A stretch of DNA of 64,000 bases from assembly GCA_035489755.1 (NCBI GenBank), contig DATGZK010000038.1, forward strand, positions 1-64,000. Direction: 5' to 3'. Origin of the DNA: UBA9160 sp035489755. Lineage in GTDB: Bacteria > Myxococcota_A > UBA9160. The notes under the pieces are model-generated. The model did not search any database. It was not told the DNA's origin and saw only the letters and a list, made by a program, of their open reading frames with translations. Of the stretch, positions 25,465 to 33,685 are shown piece by piece (the stretch's first letter is position 1; every line of letters starts with the position of its first letter). The position numbers and the translations under genes were made by a program.

Positions 25465-26477
25465 TCGCCGTGCGGACGAACGTCCCGACGTTCGCGCCCT
25501 TCCGCCCGCGCGCGCCCTGGTTTGGGCCAGACCTTCAGACCGTACGCAACGCCATCCGCCACCGTGCCCCCGCTCTTTCACGCTACACCGTGGAGCGACT
25601 CACCTTCGAAATGGGCGACGGGAGCGGTGACCGCCTCGTGGGGCATCTGCAGGATCCGGGCCCCGGGTCCGCCGAGCATCCCCTCGTCGTGCTGATCCAC
25701 GGCCTCGCCGGAAGTGCGCAAAGCGCCTACATGGAGACAAGCGCCGCACACTGGCTGGAGCGGGGGAGCCGCGTGCTCCGGCTGGATCTGCGGGGGGCTG
25801 GCGCGTCGCGGCCGCTGTGTCGGCTCCAGTACCATGCGGGCCGCACATCCGACCTGCGCGACGCGCTGCGCGCGCTGCCCGCTGGGCGCGCGCCTGCGGG
25901 CCTCGTGATGGTCGGCTACTCGCTGGGCGGGAACCTCCTCCTTAAGTTCCTGGCCGAGCATGAGTCCGAGCTTCCGGTGCGCGCAGCGGCTGCGGTCTCC
26001 GTACCGATCGACCTCGCCGCAGCATCCCGGAGATTTCTGGCTCGCCGCAATCGGATCTACCACGCGAGCTTGCTGCGGGCCATGAAACGCGAGAGTACGC
26101 TGCCCGGAGCGGAGCTATCGGCCCGAGAGCGCGCGGCGATCTTCGAGGCACGGAGCGTCCTTGAGTTCGACGAGCACTTCGTGGCGCCGCGCAACGGCTA
26201 TGCGAGCGCGCAGGAGTACTACGAAAAGAACTCCGCGGTGAAGTTCCTACCGGGGGTCCGCGTCCCGACCCTCGTCATGCATGCGCTGGACGACCCCTGG
26301 ATCCCGGCAGAGTCCTATACGGGCTTCTCCTGGCAGGAGAACGAGCACTTGGTGCCGCTGCTCTCGCCCGGCGGGGGACACGTTGGCTTCCACGGCCGCG
26401 GGAGCCGCGTGCCGTGGCACGATCGCTGTCTCGCGCTGTTCCTCGACAGGCACCTCGCCCCAGTGCCCCACCTGTAA
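25452..26477 (+). CDS. YheT-family alpha/beta hydrolase
   Basis: This 341-residue alpha/beta hydrolase resembles YheT/ABHD1-type proteins. It has the oxyanion HGLAGSAQS (about residue 78), RLDLRGAGAS, the nucleophile elbow GYSLGGN (Ser about 158), the acid in HALDDPWIP (about 278) and the His in GGGHVGF (about 306). It probably hydrolyses a short-chain ester or lipid. The chosen ATG at 25452 overlaps the SGNH gene by 13 bases; a GTG at 25470 is possible. The gene ends an operon with the crotonase and SGNH hydrolase. Confidence 0.91.
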   Translation: MDRVVAVRTNVPTFAPFRPRAPWFGPDLQTVRNAIRHRAPALSRYTVERLTFEMGDGSGDRLVGHLQDPGPGSAEHPLVVLIHGLAGSAQSAYMETSAAHWLERGSRVLRLDLRGAGASRPLCRLQYHAGRTSDLRDALRALPAGRAPAGLVMVGYSLGGNLLLKFLAEHESELPVRAAAAVSVPIDLAAASRRFLARRNRIYHASLLRAMKRESTLPGAELSARERAAIFEARSVLEFDEHFVAPRNGYASAQEYYEKNSAVKFLPGVRVPTLVMHALDDPWIPAESYTGFSWQENEHLVPLLSPGGGHVGFHGRGSRVPWHDRCLALFLDRHLAPVPHL

Positions 26478-26550
26478 GCCAGCCGGCGGGGTCGTCGACG
26501 GCGCCGCCTTTCGGCACGGGTTAAGGGGCGCTTGCGGTGGGCGGCTGAGG

Positions 26551-26572
26551 GGCTCCGCGCGCTCGCGGAGCC
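26551..26572. terminator. GC hairpin between convergent genes
   Basis: GGCTCCGCG (26551-26559) and CGCGGAGCC (26564-26572) form a perfect 9-base stem with a 4-base loop, between the convergent YheT-type and RND genes. It ends seven bases before the RND stop. There is no T-run on either side, so it may stall polymerase from both sides without being a classic intrinsic terminator. Confidence 0.5.
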
Positions 26573-26579
26573 GCCGCGC

Positions 26580-29500
26580 CTAGCGCTGGTCGGGGACCGT
26601 GCGTGGCGTCCCCGTGAGCCGCGCGCGCAAGGCGCGCAGCCGGCTCTCCGCCCACTGCTCGGCGTCGTCGACAAGTGTATAGACCACTGGAACGACCAGC
26701 AGGGTAAGAAGAGTGGAGCTCGCCATGCCACCGATGGAGATGATCCCCATGGGCGCCCGCCACTCGGACCCGTCTCCCTTTCCAAACGCGACCGGCAGCA
26801 TGCCAAAGACCATCGCCGTCGTGGTCATCAGCACAGGCCGCAGCCGCGCGGGTCCGGCTTCGAGGACAGCGCTGCGCGCGGAGGCGCCACGCTGGCGCAA
26901 GGTGTTCGAGTAGTCCACGAGCAAAATCCCATTTTTCATGACGAGGCCCATCAGCATGAGAAGACCGATCTGACCCATCATGTCGAGGTGGAACCCGAGG
27001 AGGGCCATCGCTGCGAAGGCGCCCACAAACGAAAGCGGCGCCGAGAGCATGATCGTGAAGGGGTGGATAAACGAGTTGAACTGCGAGGCGAGGATCATGT
27101 AGAGGGCAGTCAGCGCGAGCAAGAACGCGAACCCGATCGCCGCGATCGTCTCTGCCATGTTCTCCGCCGTTCCCACCGGAACGAGTTGGTACTCGCCATG
27201 CACCCCAAGCTCGCGGCCGAATCCCATCATTTCGGGTGCAGCTTCGCCGAGCGATTTGCCAGAGAGATTCGCAAGAACGGTGATCGAGCGGGTTCGGTCT
27301 TCGCGGTTAATCTCCACGGGCCCGCTTCCCACGCGGGGATTCACCAGATTACCAAGGGGTACGAGCGCGCCGCTCGGCGCGCGCACCTGGATTAGCCCAA
27401 GCTTTTGCGGATCGTTCCGGTACTCAGGCAGGACCTGGAGCCGCACGTCGTAGCGCTCGCCCCCCTCCTCGAAGCTCGTCACCTTGAAGCCGGCAAGGAG
27501 CGCAGAGATCGTGCTCCCGATTTGCGCCGCGGGAACGCCGAGGTCCCCGGCGCGTTCGCGGTTTAACTCGAGAGCGATCTCGGGCTTACCCGTTTCGTAG
27601 GTCGACGAGAGGTCTACGTAGCCGCCTGCCTCCCGCATCTTGGACAGGAGGCCTTGGGCGAAGAAGTTGAGGCGATCGGTGTTGGGCCCGCGCAGGGAGT
27701 ACATGACGTCTGCAAAACGCATCCCGGACACGCCGAACCACTGGATCTCCTCGACCGCGTAGTCCTTGAGGGGAAGACCGAGGCCGCCGATCCGCCGGCG
27801 CAGCTCTTCCATGATCTCGGTCTGGCCCTGTCTGCGCTTTGCCTTGGGCGTGAGCTGGACGTAGAGATTGGCTTCGTTCACACGCTTTTCGACGCCGCCC
27901 CCAATCGTCGAGAACACCGCCTGCACCTCGGGGTGGCTATGCAGCGCTGTCTCCACCGCAGCCGTCGCCGCGAGGGTCTGCTGGATCGGGGAGCCCAAGG
28001 GGAGCTTCAGCCAGACGTTGAACTCGCTGCGATCGGCCGGCACCGCAAACTCGACGGGTACAAGCTTTGCGACGATGCCGCCCGCGACGACAGCGCCAAG
28101 GAGCAGCGCCACCACAAGTCCCCGGTGCTCAAGACCGAACCGAAGCGCGCGGCGATAGTGCAGCTCAAGGCCTTCGTACGCGCGCTCGAGGAGAAGCCAG
28201 ACGCGACCGTGCTCCCGCTTCACGTTTAGGTAACGCGAACACAGCATCGGCGTCGTCGTTAGGGCGACGAGCAAGGACGCCATCACCGCGCATACGACGA
28301 CAAGGCCAAACTCGCGGAAAAACTGCCCGACCATGCCGCGCATGAACGCAATCGGAACGAACACCGCGCAGATCGAAAGGGTGGTCGCGACGACCGCAAG
28401 GCCGATCTCCTGGGTGGCGCTCGACGCTGCGGCCTTCGGCTCTTCGCCTCCCTCGATGTGCCGGTAGATGTTCTCGATCACGACAATGGCGTCGTCGATC
28501 AGCATGCCGATCGAGAGCGAGAGCGCCATCAGGGTCATCACATTCAAGGTAAAGCCGAAGAAATAGAAAAAGCCGAAGCTGGCGAGAAGCGAGGAGGGAA
28601 TCGCGATGGCCGCGATCAGCGTCGAGCGACCGCTGCGCAGGAAGGCAAGCACCACGGCCACCGCCAGAAAGCCGCCCCACAGGATGTCGATCCCGACGTC
28701 ATCGACCGAGCTCTGGATGAAGCGGGAAGTGTCCTGGGCCTCGATCATCTGGACGCCGGCCGGAAGCGTTTCCCGAACCCGTGCGAGCTCGCGGCGCACA
28801 CCCTTCGCCACGGAGACCGTGTTCTCGCCCGACTGGCGCCGGATCTGGAGCGAGACCCCGCGCTCACCGTTGAGCCGCGCGATCGTTCGCTCTTCGGCCA
28901 TGCCATCCTCCACCGAGGCGACGTCGCGCAGATGCACGACACGCCCGTCGAGGTCGGCCACGATCACGTTGGCAAACTCGTCGACACTGGTGAGCTTGCC
29001 CTTGGTCTTTACGGTGTATTCTTGGTGCTCGGTTTCGATGCGCCCGCCCGGCATCTCGACGTGCTCGCGCTTGAGTGCGGCGAGGACGTCGTCGACCGCG
29101 AGTGCGTAGCCGCTAAGGCGCACCGGGTCCACCCAGATGCGGATCTCCCGCGCGCGATCGCCGACGAGGGAGACGCTGCCCACGCCCTGCACGCGCTCGA
29201 GGCGCGGCTTGATCTTCTTGTCCGCGAGCTCGGAGAGCGTGCGGATGGACTGCGGGCCTGCCAGCATGATCGAGAGGATTGGGGACGCGTCGGGATCCAC
29301 CCGATCGATCACCGGGGGATCCGCTTCGGCGGGCAGGTCGCCGCGGGCCGCAGCCACCTTGTCCCGCACGTCTTGGGCCTTTTGGCGGACGTCGTAGCTG
29401 AGCTCGAACTCGATCACCAGCTGAGAAAGAGAATCGCTCGAGGTGCTGCGCAACGTTCGGATCCCCTCGATCGTGTTGACCGCCTGTTCGAGGGGCTGAG

Positions 29501-29690
29501 TGAGCTCGCGCTCGACGGTCTCGGGGGAGGCGCCCTGCAGCACCGTCGTCACGGTCACCATGGGAAACTCGACGCGGGGCATGAGGTCCACGCCGAGCCG
29601 CGGGATCGATACGAGACCAAACACGACGAGTGCGCCGACGAGCATCACGGCGAAGACCGGTCGCCGAATCGACGCGTCGGCGAGCCTCAC
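26580..29690 (-). CDS. RND multidrug efflux permease (HAE1/AcrB type)
   Basis: This 1036-residue inner-membrane pump has the RND layout: an N-terminal helix (MRLADASIRRPVFAVMLVG), a large periplasmic domain, helices 2-6, a second periplasmic domain and helices 8-12. The proton relay in helix 4 is intact (GMLIDDAIVVIENIYRHIEGG, split at IDDAIVVIEN). The LMPRVEFPMVTV and ASPETVERELTQPLE segments are typical of the HAE1 group. The GTG start overlaps the stop of the adaptor gene as GTGA. TetR, adaptor and pump are coupled; no outer-membrane channel gene adjoins. Confidence 0.96.
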   Translation of the reverse strand: MRLADASIRRPVFAVMLVGALVVFGLVSIPRLGVDLMPRVEFPMVTVTTVLQGASPETVERELTQPLEQAVNTIEGIRTLRSTSSDSLSQLVIEFELSYDVRQKAQDVRDKVAAARGDLPAEADPPVIDRVDPDASPILSIMLAGPQSIRTLSELADKKIKPRLERVQGVGSVSLVGDRAREIRIWVDPVRLSGYALAVDDVLAALKREHVEMPGGRIETEHQEYTVKTKGKLTSVDEFANVIVADLDGRVVHLRDVASVEDGMAEERTIARLNGERGVSLQIRRQSGENTVSVAKGVRRELARVRETLPAGVQMIEAQDTSRFIQSSVDDVGIDILWGGFLAVAVVLAFLRSGRSTLIAAIAIPSSLLASFGFFYFFGFTLNVMTLMALSLSIGMLIDDAIVVIENIYRHIEGGEEPKAAASSATQEIGLAVVATTLSICAVFVPIAFMRGMVGQFFREFGLVVVCAVMASLLVALTTTPMLCSRYLNVKREHGRVWLLLERAYEGLELHYRRALRFGLEHRGLVVALLLGAVVAGGIVAKLVPVEFAVPADRSEFNVWLKLPLGSPIQQTLAATAAVETALHSHPEVQAVFSTIGGGVEKRVNEANLYVQLTPKAKRRQGQTEIMEELRRRIGGLGLPLKDYAVEEIQWFGVSGMRFADVMYSLRGPNTDRLNFFAQGLLSKMREAGGYVDLSSTYETGKPEIALELNRERAGDLGVPAAQIGSTISALLAGFKVTSFEEGGERYDVRLQVLPEYRNDPQKLGLIQVRAPSGALVPLGNLVNPRVGSGPVEINREDRTRSITVLANLSGKSLGEAAPEMMGFGRELGVHGEYQLVPVGTAENMAETIAAIGFAFLLALTALYMILASQFNSFIHPFTIMLSAPLSFVGAFAAMALLGFHLDMMGQIGLLMLMGLVMKNGILLVDYSNTLRQRGASARSAVLEAGPARLRPVLMTTTAMVFGMLPVAFGKGDGSEWRAPMGIISIGGMASSTLLTLLVVPVVYTLVDDAEQWAESRLRALRARLTGTPRTVPDQR

Positions 29691-30799
29691 GTCGAGGAGC
29701 CTCCGGCAGGCTGGGCGCGAACACGCATCCCCGGGGCGATCGTGCGCGCCCCCTCGCCCACGATCACTTCGGTTCCCGCTTCCAGCCCCGAGATCACCTC
29801 GACCGCTTCCTCCGTCGCGACGCCAATCCGAACCGGCACGGGCACGGCGAGACCATCGCGCACGGTCAAGACGCGGGTTTCCCCATCTTCCGTGCGCACC
29901 GCGTCGGGGGGGATCAGCAAAACCTCGGAGAGCGACTGCGGAACAATGTCGACGTGCGCGAAGACCCCAGCCTTGAGGTTCCGGTCGGCGTTCGGGACCA
30001 GCATCTTCACGAGATAGGTGCGCGTCGTGGGATCGATCGAATCGGAAACCGCGCTCACGGTGGTCTCGATGGAGTCCGGGACTCCTTGGACGTGCAGGTA
30101 CGCTTTGTCGCCGGGTTTCACCAGCGAGAGCTGTGACTCGGGGATCCCGACGCGCGCCTCGAGCACTTCGGTTTCCTGCAAGACGATGACGATGGTCTGG
30201 GGCATGGTGAGCGCCATCGTCCCCTCGTCCGCAAGGCGCTTTGAGATCGAGCCTGCGTAGGGCGCGCGCACAACGGTCTTGTCGAGGTTCTGCCGCGCCA
30301 TCGCGACGACCTCGGCCGCCTCCTTCTCCTGCGCGCGTGCCACGGCGAGCTGTGTCGCGAGTCGGTCGAGCTGCTGCTGGGGAACGAGATCCTGCGCGCG
30401 CAGTGCGCGGGCGCGCCCAAGGTCCGCTTCGCTCTGCTGGCGCTGCGCACGGGCAAGCTCGAGGCCCGCCGCGGCCTGCGCGAGCGCGGCCTTGTAGGTT
30501 TCGGGATCGATCTCAAAGAGTGGTTGGTCCACTTCCACGCGATCGCCGACGGTCACCATCACGCGCTCGATGCGTCCAGTGACCTGCGCCCCGATCTGGC
30601 TCTCGCGGCGTGCAAGCAGGCTCCCCGCCGCGGTGATGCGCGGCAGAATCGAGCCGCGCCGCACGAGCGTCGTCTTGACCTCGGCACCTGCCTCCTTCAC
30701 GGCTTCTGTCTTGGCCGCTGCGGCCCGGGTTGAGCCCTTGCAGCCGGAGAAAGCAAGTGCGAGGGCACAAAGGATCAGCGGGAGGTTTCGAGACCTCAT
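29687..30799 (-). CDS. RND efflux periplasmic adaptor (MFP)
   Basis: This 370-residue protein is the membrane fusion partner of the RND pump. It has a lipoprotein-type signal (LALAFSGCKG, Cys about residue 20), a barrel-sandwich hybrid domain beginning GRIERVMVTVGDRVEVDQ, a coiled-coil hairpin (about 95-165) and C-terminal beta-barrel domains. The ATG at 30799 forms an ATGA overlap with the TetR stop, which fixes the start. It would connect the pump to a TolC-like channel encoded elsewhere, perhaps the one at 42.5 kb. Confidence 0.94.
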   Translation of the reverse strand: MRSRNLPLILCALALAFSGCKGSTRAAAAKTEAVKEAGAEVKTTLVRRGSILPRITAAGSLLARRESQIGAQVTGRIERVMVTVGDRVEVDQPLFEIDPETYKAALAQAAAGLELARAQRQQSEADLGRARALRAQDLVPQQQLDRLATQLAVARAQEKEAAEVVAMARQNLDKTVVRAPYAGSISKRLADEGTMALTMPQTIVIVLQETEVLEARVGIPESQLSLVKPGDKAYLHVQGVPDSIETTVSAVSDSIDPTTRTYLVKMLVPNADRNLKAGVFAHVDIVPQSLSEVLLIPPDAVRTEDGETRVLTVRDGLAVPVPVRIGVATEEAVEVISGLEAGTEVIVGEGARTIAPGMRVRAQPAGGSST

Positions 30800-31440
30800 G
30801 CCGGAACTCCCAGCCCGCGCCGCAGCACGCGGCGCAGGCTCTTCGCGCTCTCCCACAACTCCTCGGCGGATCCCGTGCCCTCGATCCAGTGCACGATGTG
30901 GTGGTGGAGCGTGCCGAGAATCATCGTTACGCATGCAATCGGGTCCTCCGCGGGGAGCTCGCCTTGTTCCATCGCGCGAGCCAAACGCCGGAGGGATTCC
31001 TGCTCAAGCTCTTGGCGCAGACGCTGCGTCTCGACCGGGAAGGGAGCGCCGCTCCACTCCTCACCGGTGAGTCCGCGCACGTAGATGACCCAGAACGCGC
31101 GATGGTCCACGCAGAACTGGAGCAAGTGGTCGATCACGCGATCGAGCGTCTCCAGGTAGTGCGCGTCCGCGCGCAAGATCGCGAGCTGCTCGCGCAGGAG
31201 CTTCGTGCCACGGGTCGAGATGAGCTCGCGGTAGAGCGCTTCCTTGCTTTCGAAGACGTTGTAGAGGTTTCCCGCCGAGTAACCGGCGCGGGCGGCGATC
31301 TCGGCCATGGTGGCACCCGAAAATCCGCGCTCGGCGAAAACGGCTTCGGCAGTTTCAAGGAGCGCCTCGCGCCGGGCCGTGCGTGCACGCTCGCGGGGCG
31401 CGGAGGGGAGGGGAGCGGGAGTCGGGCTCGCGGGGGGCAT
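30796..31440 (-). CDS. TetR family repressor of the RND pump
   Basis: This 214-residue regulator has a TetR DNA-binding domain at about residues 18-65 (AVFAERGFSGATMAEIAARAGYSAGNLYNVFESK, core GYSAGNLYNVF) and a helical ligand domain. It is the first gene of the TetR-adaptor-pump unit, joined by ATGA and GTGA overlaps. AAGGAAGG lies before the ATG at 31440. The leader at 31469-31524 is rich in inverted repeats and much lower in GC than its surroundings, so autorepression of the whole unit is likely. Confidence 0.94.
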   Translation of the reverse strand: MPPASPTPAPLPSAPRERARTARREALLETAEAVFAERGFSGATMAEIAARAGYSAGNLYNVFESKEALYRELISTRGTKLLREQLAILRADAHYLETLDRVIDHLLQFCVDHRAFWVIYVRGLTGEEWSGAPFPVETQRLRQELEQESLRRLARAMEQGELPAEDPIACVTMILGTLHHHIVHWIEGTGSAEELWESAKSLRRVLRRGLGVPA

Positions 31441-31468
31441 CGGCCTTCCTTTCGGCTGCTGTATCGGA

Positions 31469-31524
31469 CTGAATCCTTCATCAGTGAAGTGAATTCATCA
31501 TCAGAATAGTGAATGCAGATTCAG
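31469..31524 (-). promoter_or_regulatory. Operator region for the TetR-RND operon
   Basis: This AT-rich stretch upstream of the TetR start has several inverted repeats: CTGAATC (31469-31475) with GATTCAG (31518-31524), TTCA-TCAG-TGAA (31477-31488) and TGAATTCA (31490-31497). TTCATCA also occurs twice (31477 and 31494). Overlapping palindromes of this kind fit binding by one or two TetR dimers over the promoter. Confidence 0.65.
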
Positions 31525-31602
31525 ACGCCAGGAGGAAGCGGGGATTTCCCCTCGGGGAACCCTCGAGAGACCGGCGGTCCTTCGGAGCGCGGGGGCGGCG
31601 GC

Positions 31603-32385
31603 TCAGCTCTGCGATTTGGCGGGTCGGGCTTCCGGCTCTCCTCCCCTTTGGAAGACCCAGAAGAGGAGGAGGATCCCGAAGAGCGTCGCGGCCACGGACG
31701 CGTACTGGCCCGGGGTCCAGCCTAAATAGCGCTCATCTCCGATCCGGAGCACGTCGAAGCCGAAGCGAACCGGTCCGTAGAGCGTAAAGAAAAGGCCGAC
31801 GAAAAAGCCTGTCGGACGAGGCCGGCGGTCGAGCAGCAGGAAGAGCGCCGCCATCGCGATCGTGTACAGGAGCTCAAGAAGGCCGAGGTCAAAACGCGGA
31901 CCGTCTGGAAAACGCACGGCAAGGAAGCTCGTGGTCGGGATGCCGACATGGTCGTGGGCGAGGGCACAGCCCGCGCGCCCAAAGATCCACGCGAATGGGA
32001 AGGCGAAGCCGAGAATGTCGAGGAACACGAAGATCTGGCTGCCCGACAACCCCTTGCGTCGGGTGAGCCACCATCCGCCGGCCAGCCCGCCAATGATTCC
32101 GCCGAACGAGGACATGCTTCCCCAGACTTGGAGGAGGACGAGGGGGTTTTGGCGCAGCTCCGCGGGCTGGTAGAAGACCACATCGAAGAGATGGGAGCCC
32201 AGGAAGCCGAAGAAGATCGTCCACGCGACGAGGCTCGAAGCGAGATCCGGGTCGAAGCCAAGGCGCCTGGCCCGACGCACCACGACTTCGTGGCCCACGA
32301 TCACCGCGCTGCAGACGAGGATTTGGAAGGTCGCGATCTGGAACCCGCCGAGGTGAAAGACAGGCTGTTCGAAATAGGGGAACAT
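31603..32385 (-). CDS. Prolipoprotein diacylglyceryl transferase-like protein (Lgt family)
   Basis: This 260-residue polytopic protein has about seven membrane helices and aligns with Lgt, which transfers diacylglycerol to the lipobox cysteine of lipoproteins. The region GSMSSFGGIIGG corresponds to GGMSFHGG of E. coli, where His103 is essential; here that His is missing. The family YGxxR motif is kept (LYGPVRFGFD), with Asp in place of Glu. GRAGCALAHDHVG stands in place of the GRIGNF motif. It may be a divergent Lgt or a paralogue. It starts at ATG 32385, divergent from the second crotonase. The neighbouring lipoproteins would need an Lgt. Confidence 0.78.
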   Translation of the reverse strand: MFPYFEQPVFHLGGFQIATFQILVCSAVIVGHEVVVRRARRLGFDPDLASSLVAWTIFFGFLGSHLFDVVFYQPAELRQNPLVLLQVWGSMSSFGGIIGGLAGGWWLTRRKGLSGSQIFVFLDILGFAFPFAWIFGRAGCALAHDHVGIPTTSFLAVRFPDGPRFDLGLLELLYTIAMAALFLLLDRRPRPTGFFVGLFFTLYGPVRFGFDVLRIGDERYLGWTPGQYASVAATLFGILLLFWVFQRGGEPEARPAKSQS

Positions 32386-32489
32386 TGCGCGCGCGAGTCT
32401 ACCGGGGCGGAAGCGGCATTGGTGAGCGCTCTTTGGTCTCGGGTACGCTCCCCCGCACCGGACATTCCCGGCCGGGAGGGAGTACAGCC

Positions 32490-33311
32490 ATGGCAGATCC
32501 GCGGCCCGCAGCCCACGAAGAGCTCGTCCTTTACGCCCAAAGCTCCGGCGTGGCGACGCTGACGCTCAATCGCCCGCAGCGCCTCAATGCTTGGACCCCG
32601 GCACTCTCCACCCGCTACTTCGACCTGCTCGAGCGCGCCGACGACGACCCGAGCGTGCGCGCGATCGTCGTGACCGGCGCGGGCCGCGGCTTTACCGCCG
32701 GTGCGGACATGTCCGTCCTCCAGGGCAGCGAATCTGCCGCCGCGCCCGACGCACGGCCCCAGACCTTTCCGTTGACCATCCGCAAGCCGATCCTCGCGGC
32801 GATTAACGGCCCGTGCGCGGGCATCGGCCTCGTGCTTGCCCTGATGTGCGACCTGCGCTTCGCCGCCGCGGGTGCAAAGTTCACGACGGCATTCGCGCGG
32901 CGCGGTCTCGTGGCGGAGCATGGGATCTCGTGGATCCTCCCGCGCCTCGTCGGCCACGCGCGCTCCCTCGACCTGCTCTACTCCGGTCGCGTTTTTCTGG
33001 CCGAAGAGGCGCTCGCCCTTGGGCTTGTGAATCGAGTCTTTCCCCCCGAGATGCTTCTCGGGGAGACGCTCGCCTACGCGCGGGACCTCGTCGCAAACTG
33101 CTCGCCGGCGGCGCTCGCGGAGATGAAGCGCCAAGTGTATGGGGCCTACGAGAGCGACCTTGCGACCGCAGTCTCACTCGCCAACCGTCTCATGGTCGAG
33201 TCGTTCGGGCGGCCTGACTTTAAGGAGGGCGTGACAAGCTTCCTCGAGAAGCGCCCGCCCGTCTTTGCGCCTCTCCCTCCGAGGCCGACTTCGAAGCGTC
33301 CCTCGGCGTAG
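32490..33311 (+). CDS. Enoyl-CoA hydratase/isomerase (second crotonase)
   Basis: This 273-residue crotonase has LTLNRPQRLNAWTPALS, IVVTGAGRGFTAGADM (about residue 63) and INGPCAGIGLVLALM (about 107). The segment RRGLVAEHGISWILPRLVG is typical of a hydratase-like subgroup; an Asp (HARSLD) takes the place of crotonase Glu164. It starts at the ATG at 32490 with GGGAGGGAG upstream. It resembles the protein at 24035-24832 and is probably an old paralogue. It is divergent from the Lgt-like gene across 104 bases. Confidence 0.93.
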   Translation: MADPRPAAHEELVLYAQSSGVATLTLNRPQRLNAWTPALSTRYFDLLERADDDPSVRAIVVTGAGRGFTAGADMSVLQGSESAAAPDARPQTFPLTIRKPILAAINGPCAGIGLVLALMCDLRFAAAGAKFTTAFARRGLVAEHGISWILPRLVGHARSLDLLYSGRVFLAEEALALGLVNRVFPPEMLLGETLAYARDLVANCSPAALAEMKRQVYGAYESDLATAVSLANRLMVESFGRPDFKEGVTSFLEKRPPVFAPLPPRPTSKRPSA

Positions 33312-33685
33312 CACGACGCTTCCCCAGCGGCGCGAGTCCTCCTCGGTCTGGAAGACCGGAATGGGGGAGCTCACACACATGCCGGTATCGTCGCCCTTCA
33401 GGAGGGCACGGGCGGAAGCGCACGCCCTCACGGCGCGACCGATGCGCGCCACCCTTCGCTTCCCGATCGGGACGCGCGGGGACTTTAGGCCTCCGCGAGA
33501 GCGGCGCGGCTCGAAAAAACTTCTCGACTTCCGACGCACGGACCGGTAACAGAGAAGAAATAAGCGGCGCCGGATCGCCGGGCCCGTTGGACAAAGACTC
33601 CCTGTCGGGAGGACGACAGACCTTCCCCTCGGAGGAGCGCAAGGGATCCCAAAGCAGCTGTGTCGTGCGCCGGAGGGAGGTGCGG
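33312..33685. other. Intergenic region (374 bases)
   Basis: I see no convincing gene on either strand, no tRNA and no strong terminator. Short frames have neither a good start nor a family pattern. The promoter of the large barrel gene presumably lies here; its ribosome site GGAGGGAGG is at 33672-33680. Confidence 0.5.

Noticed and set aside
28458..30017. 519-residue plus-strand frame opposite the HAE1 pump
   Set aside because: His/Asp/Glu-rich composition typical of an antisense reading of a membrane protein; the pump motifs on the other strand are decisive.
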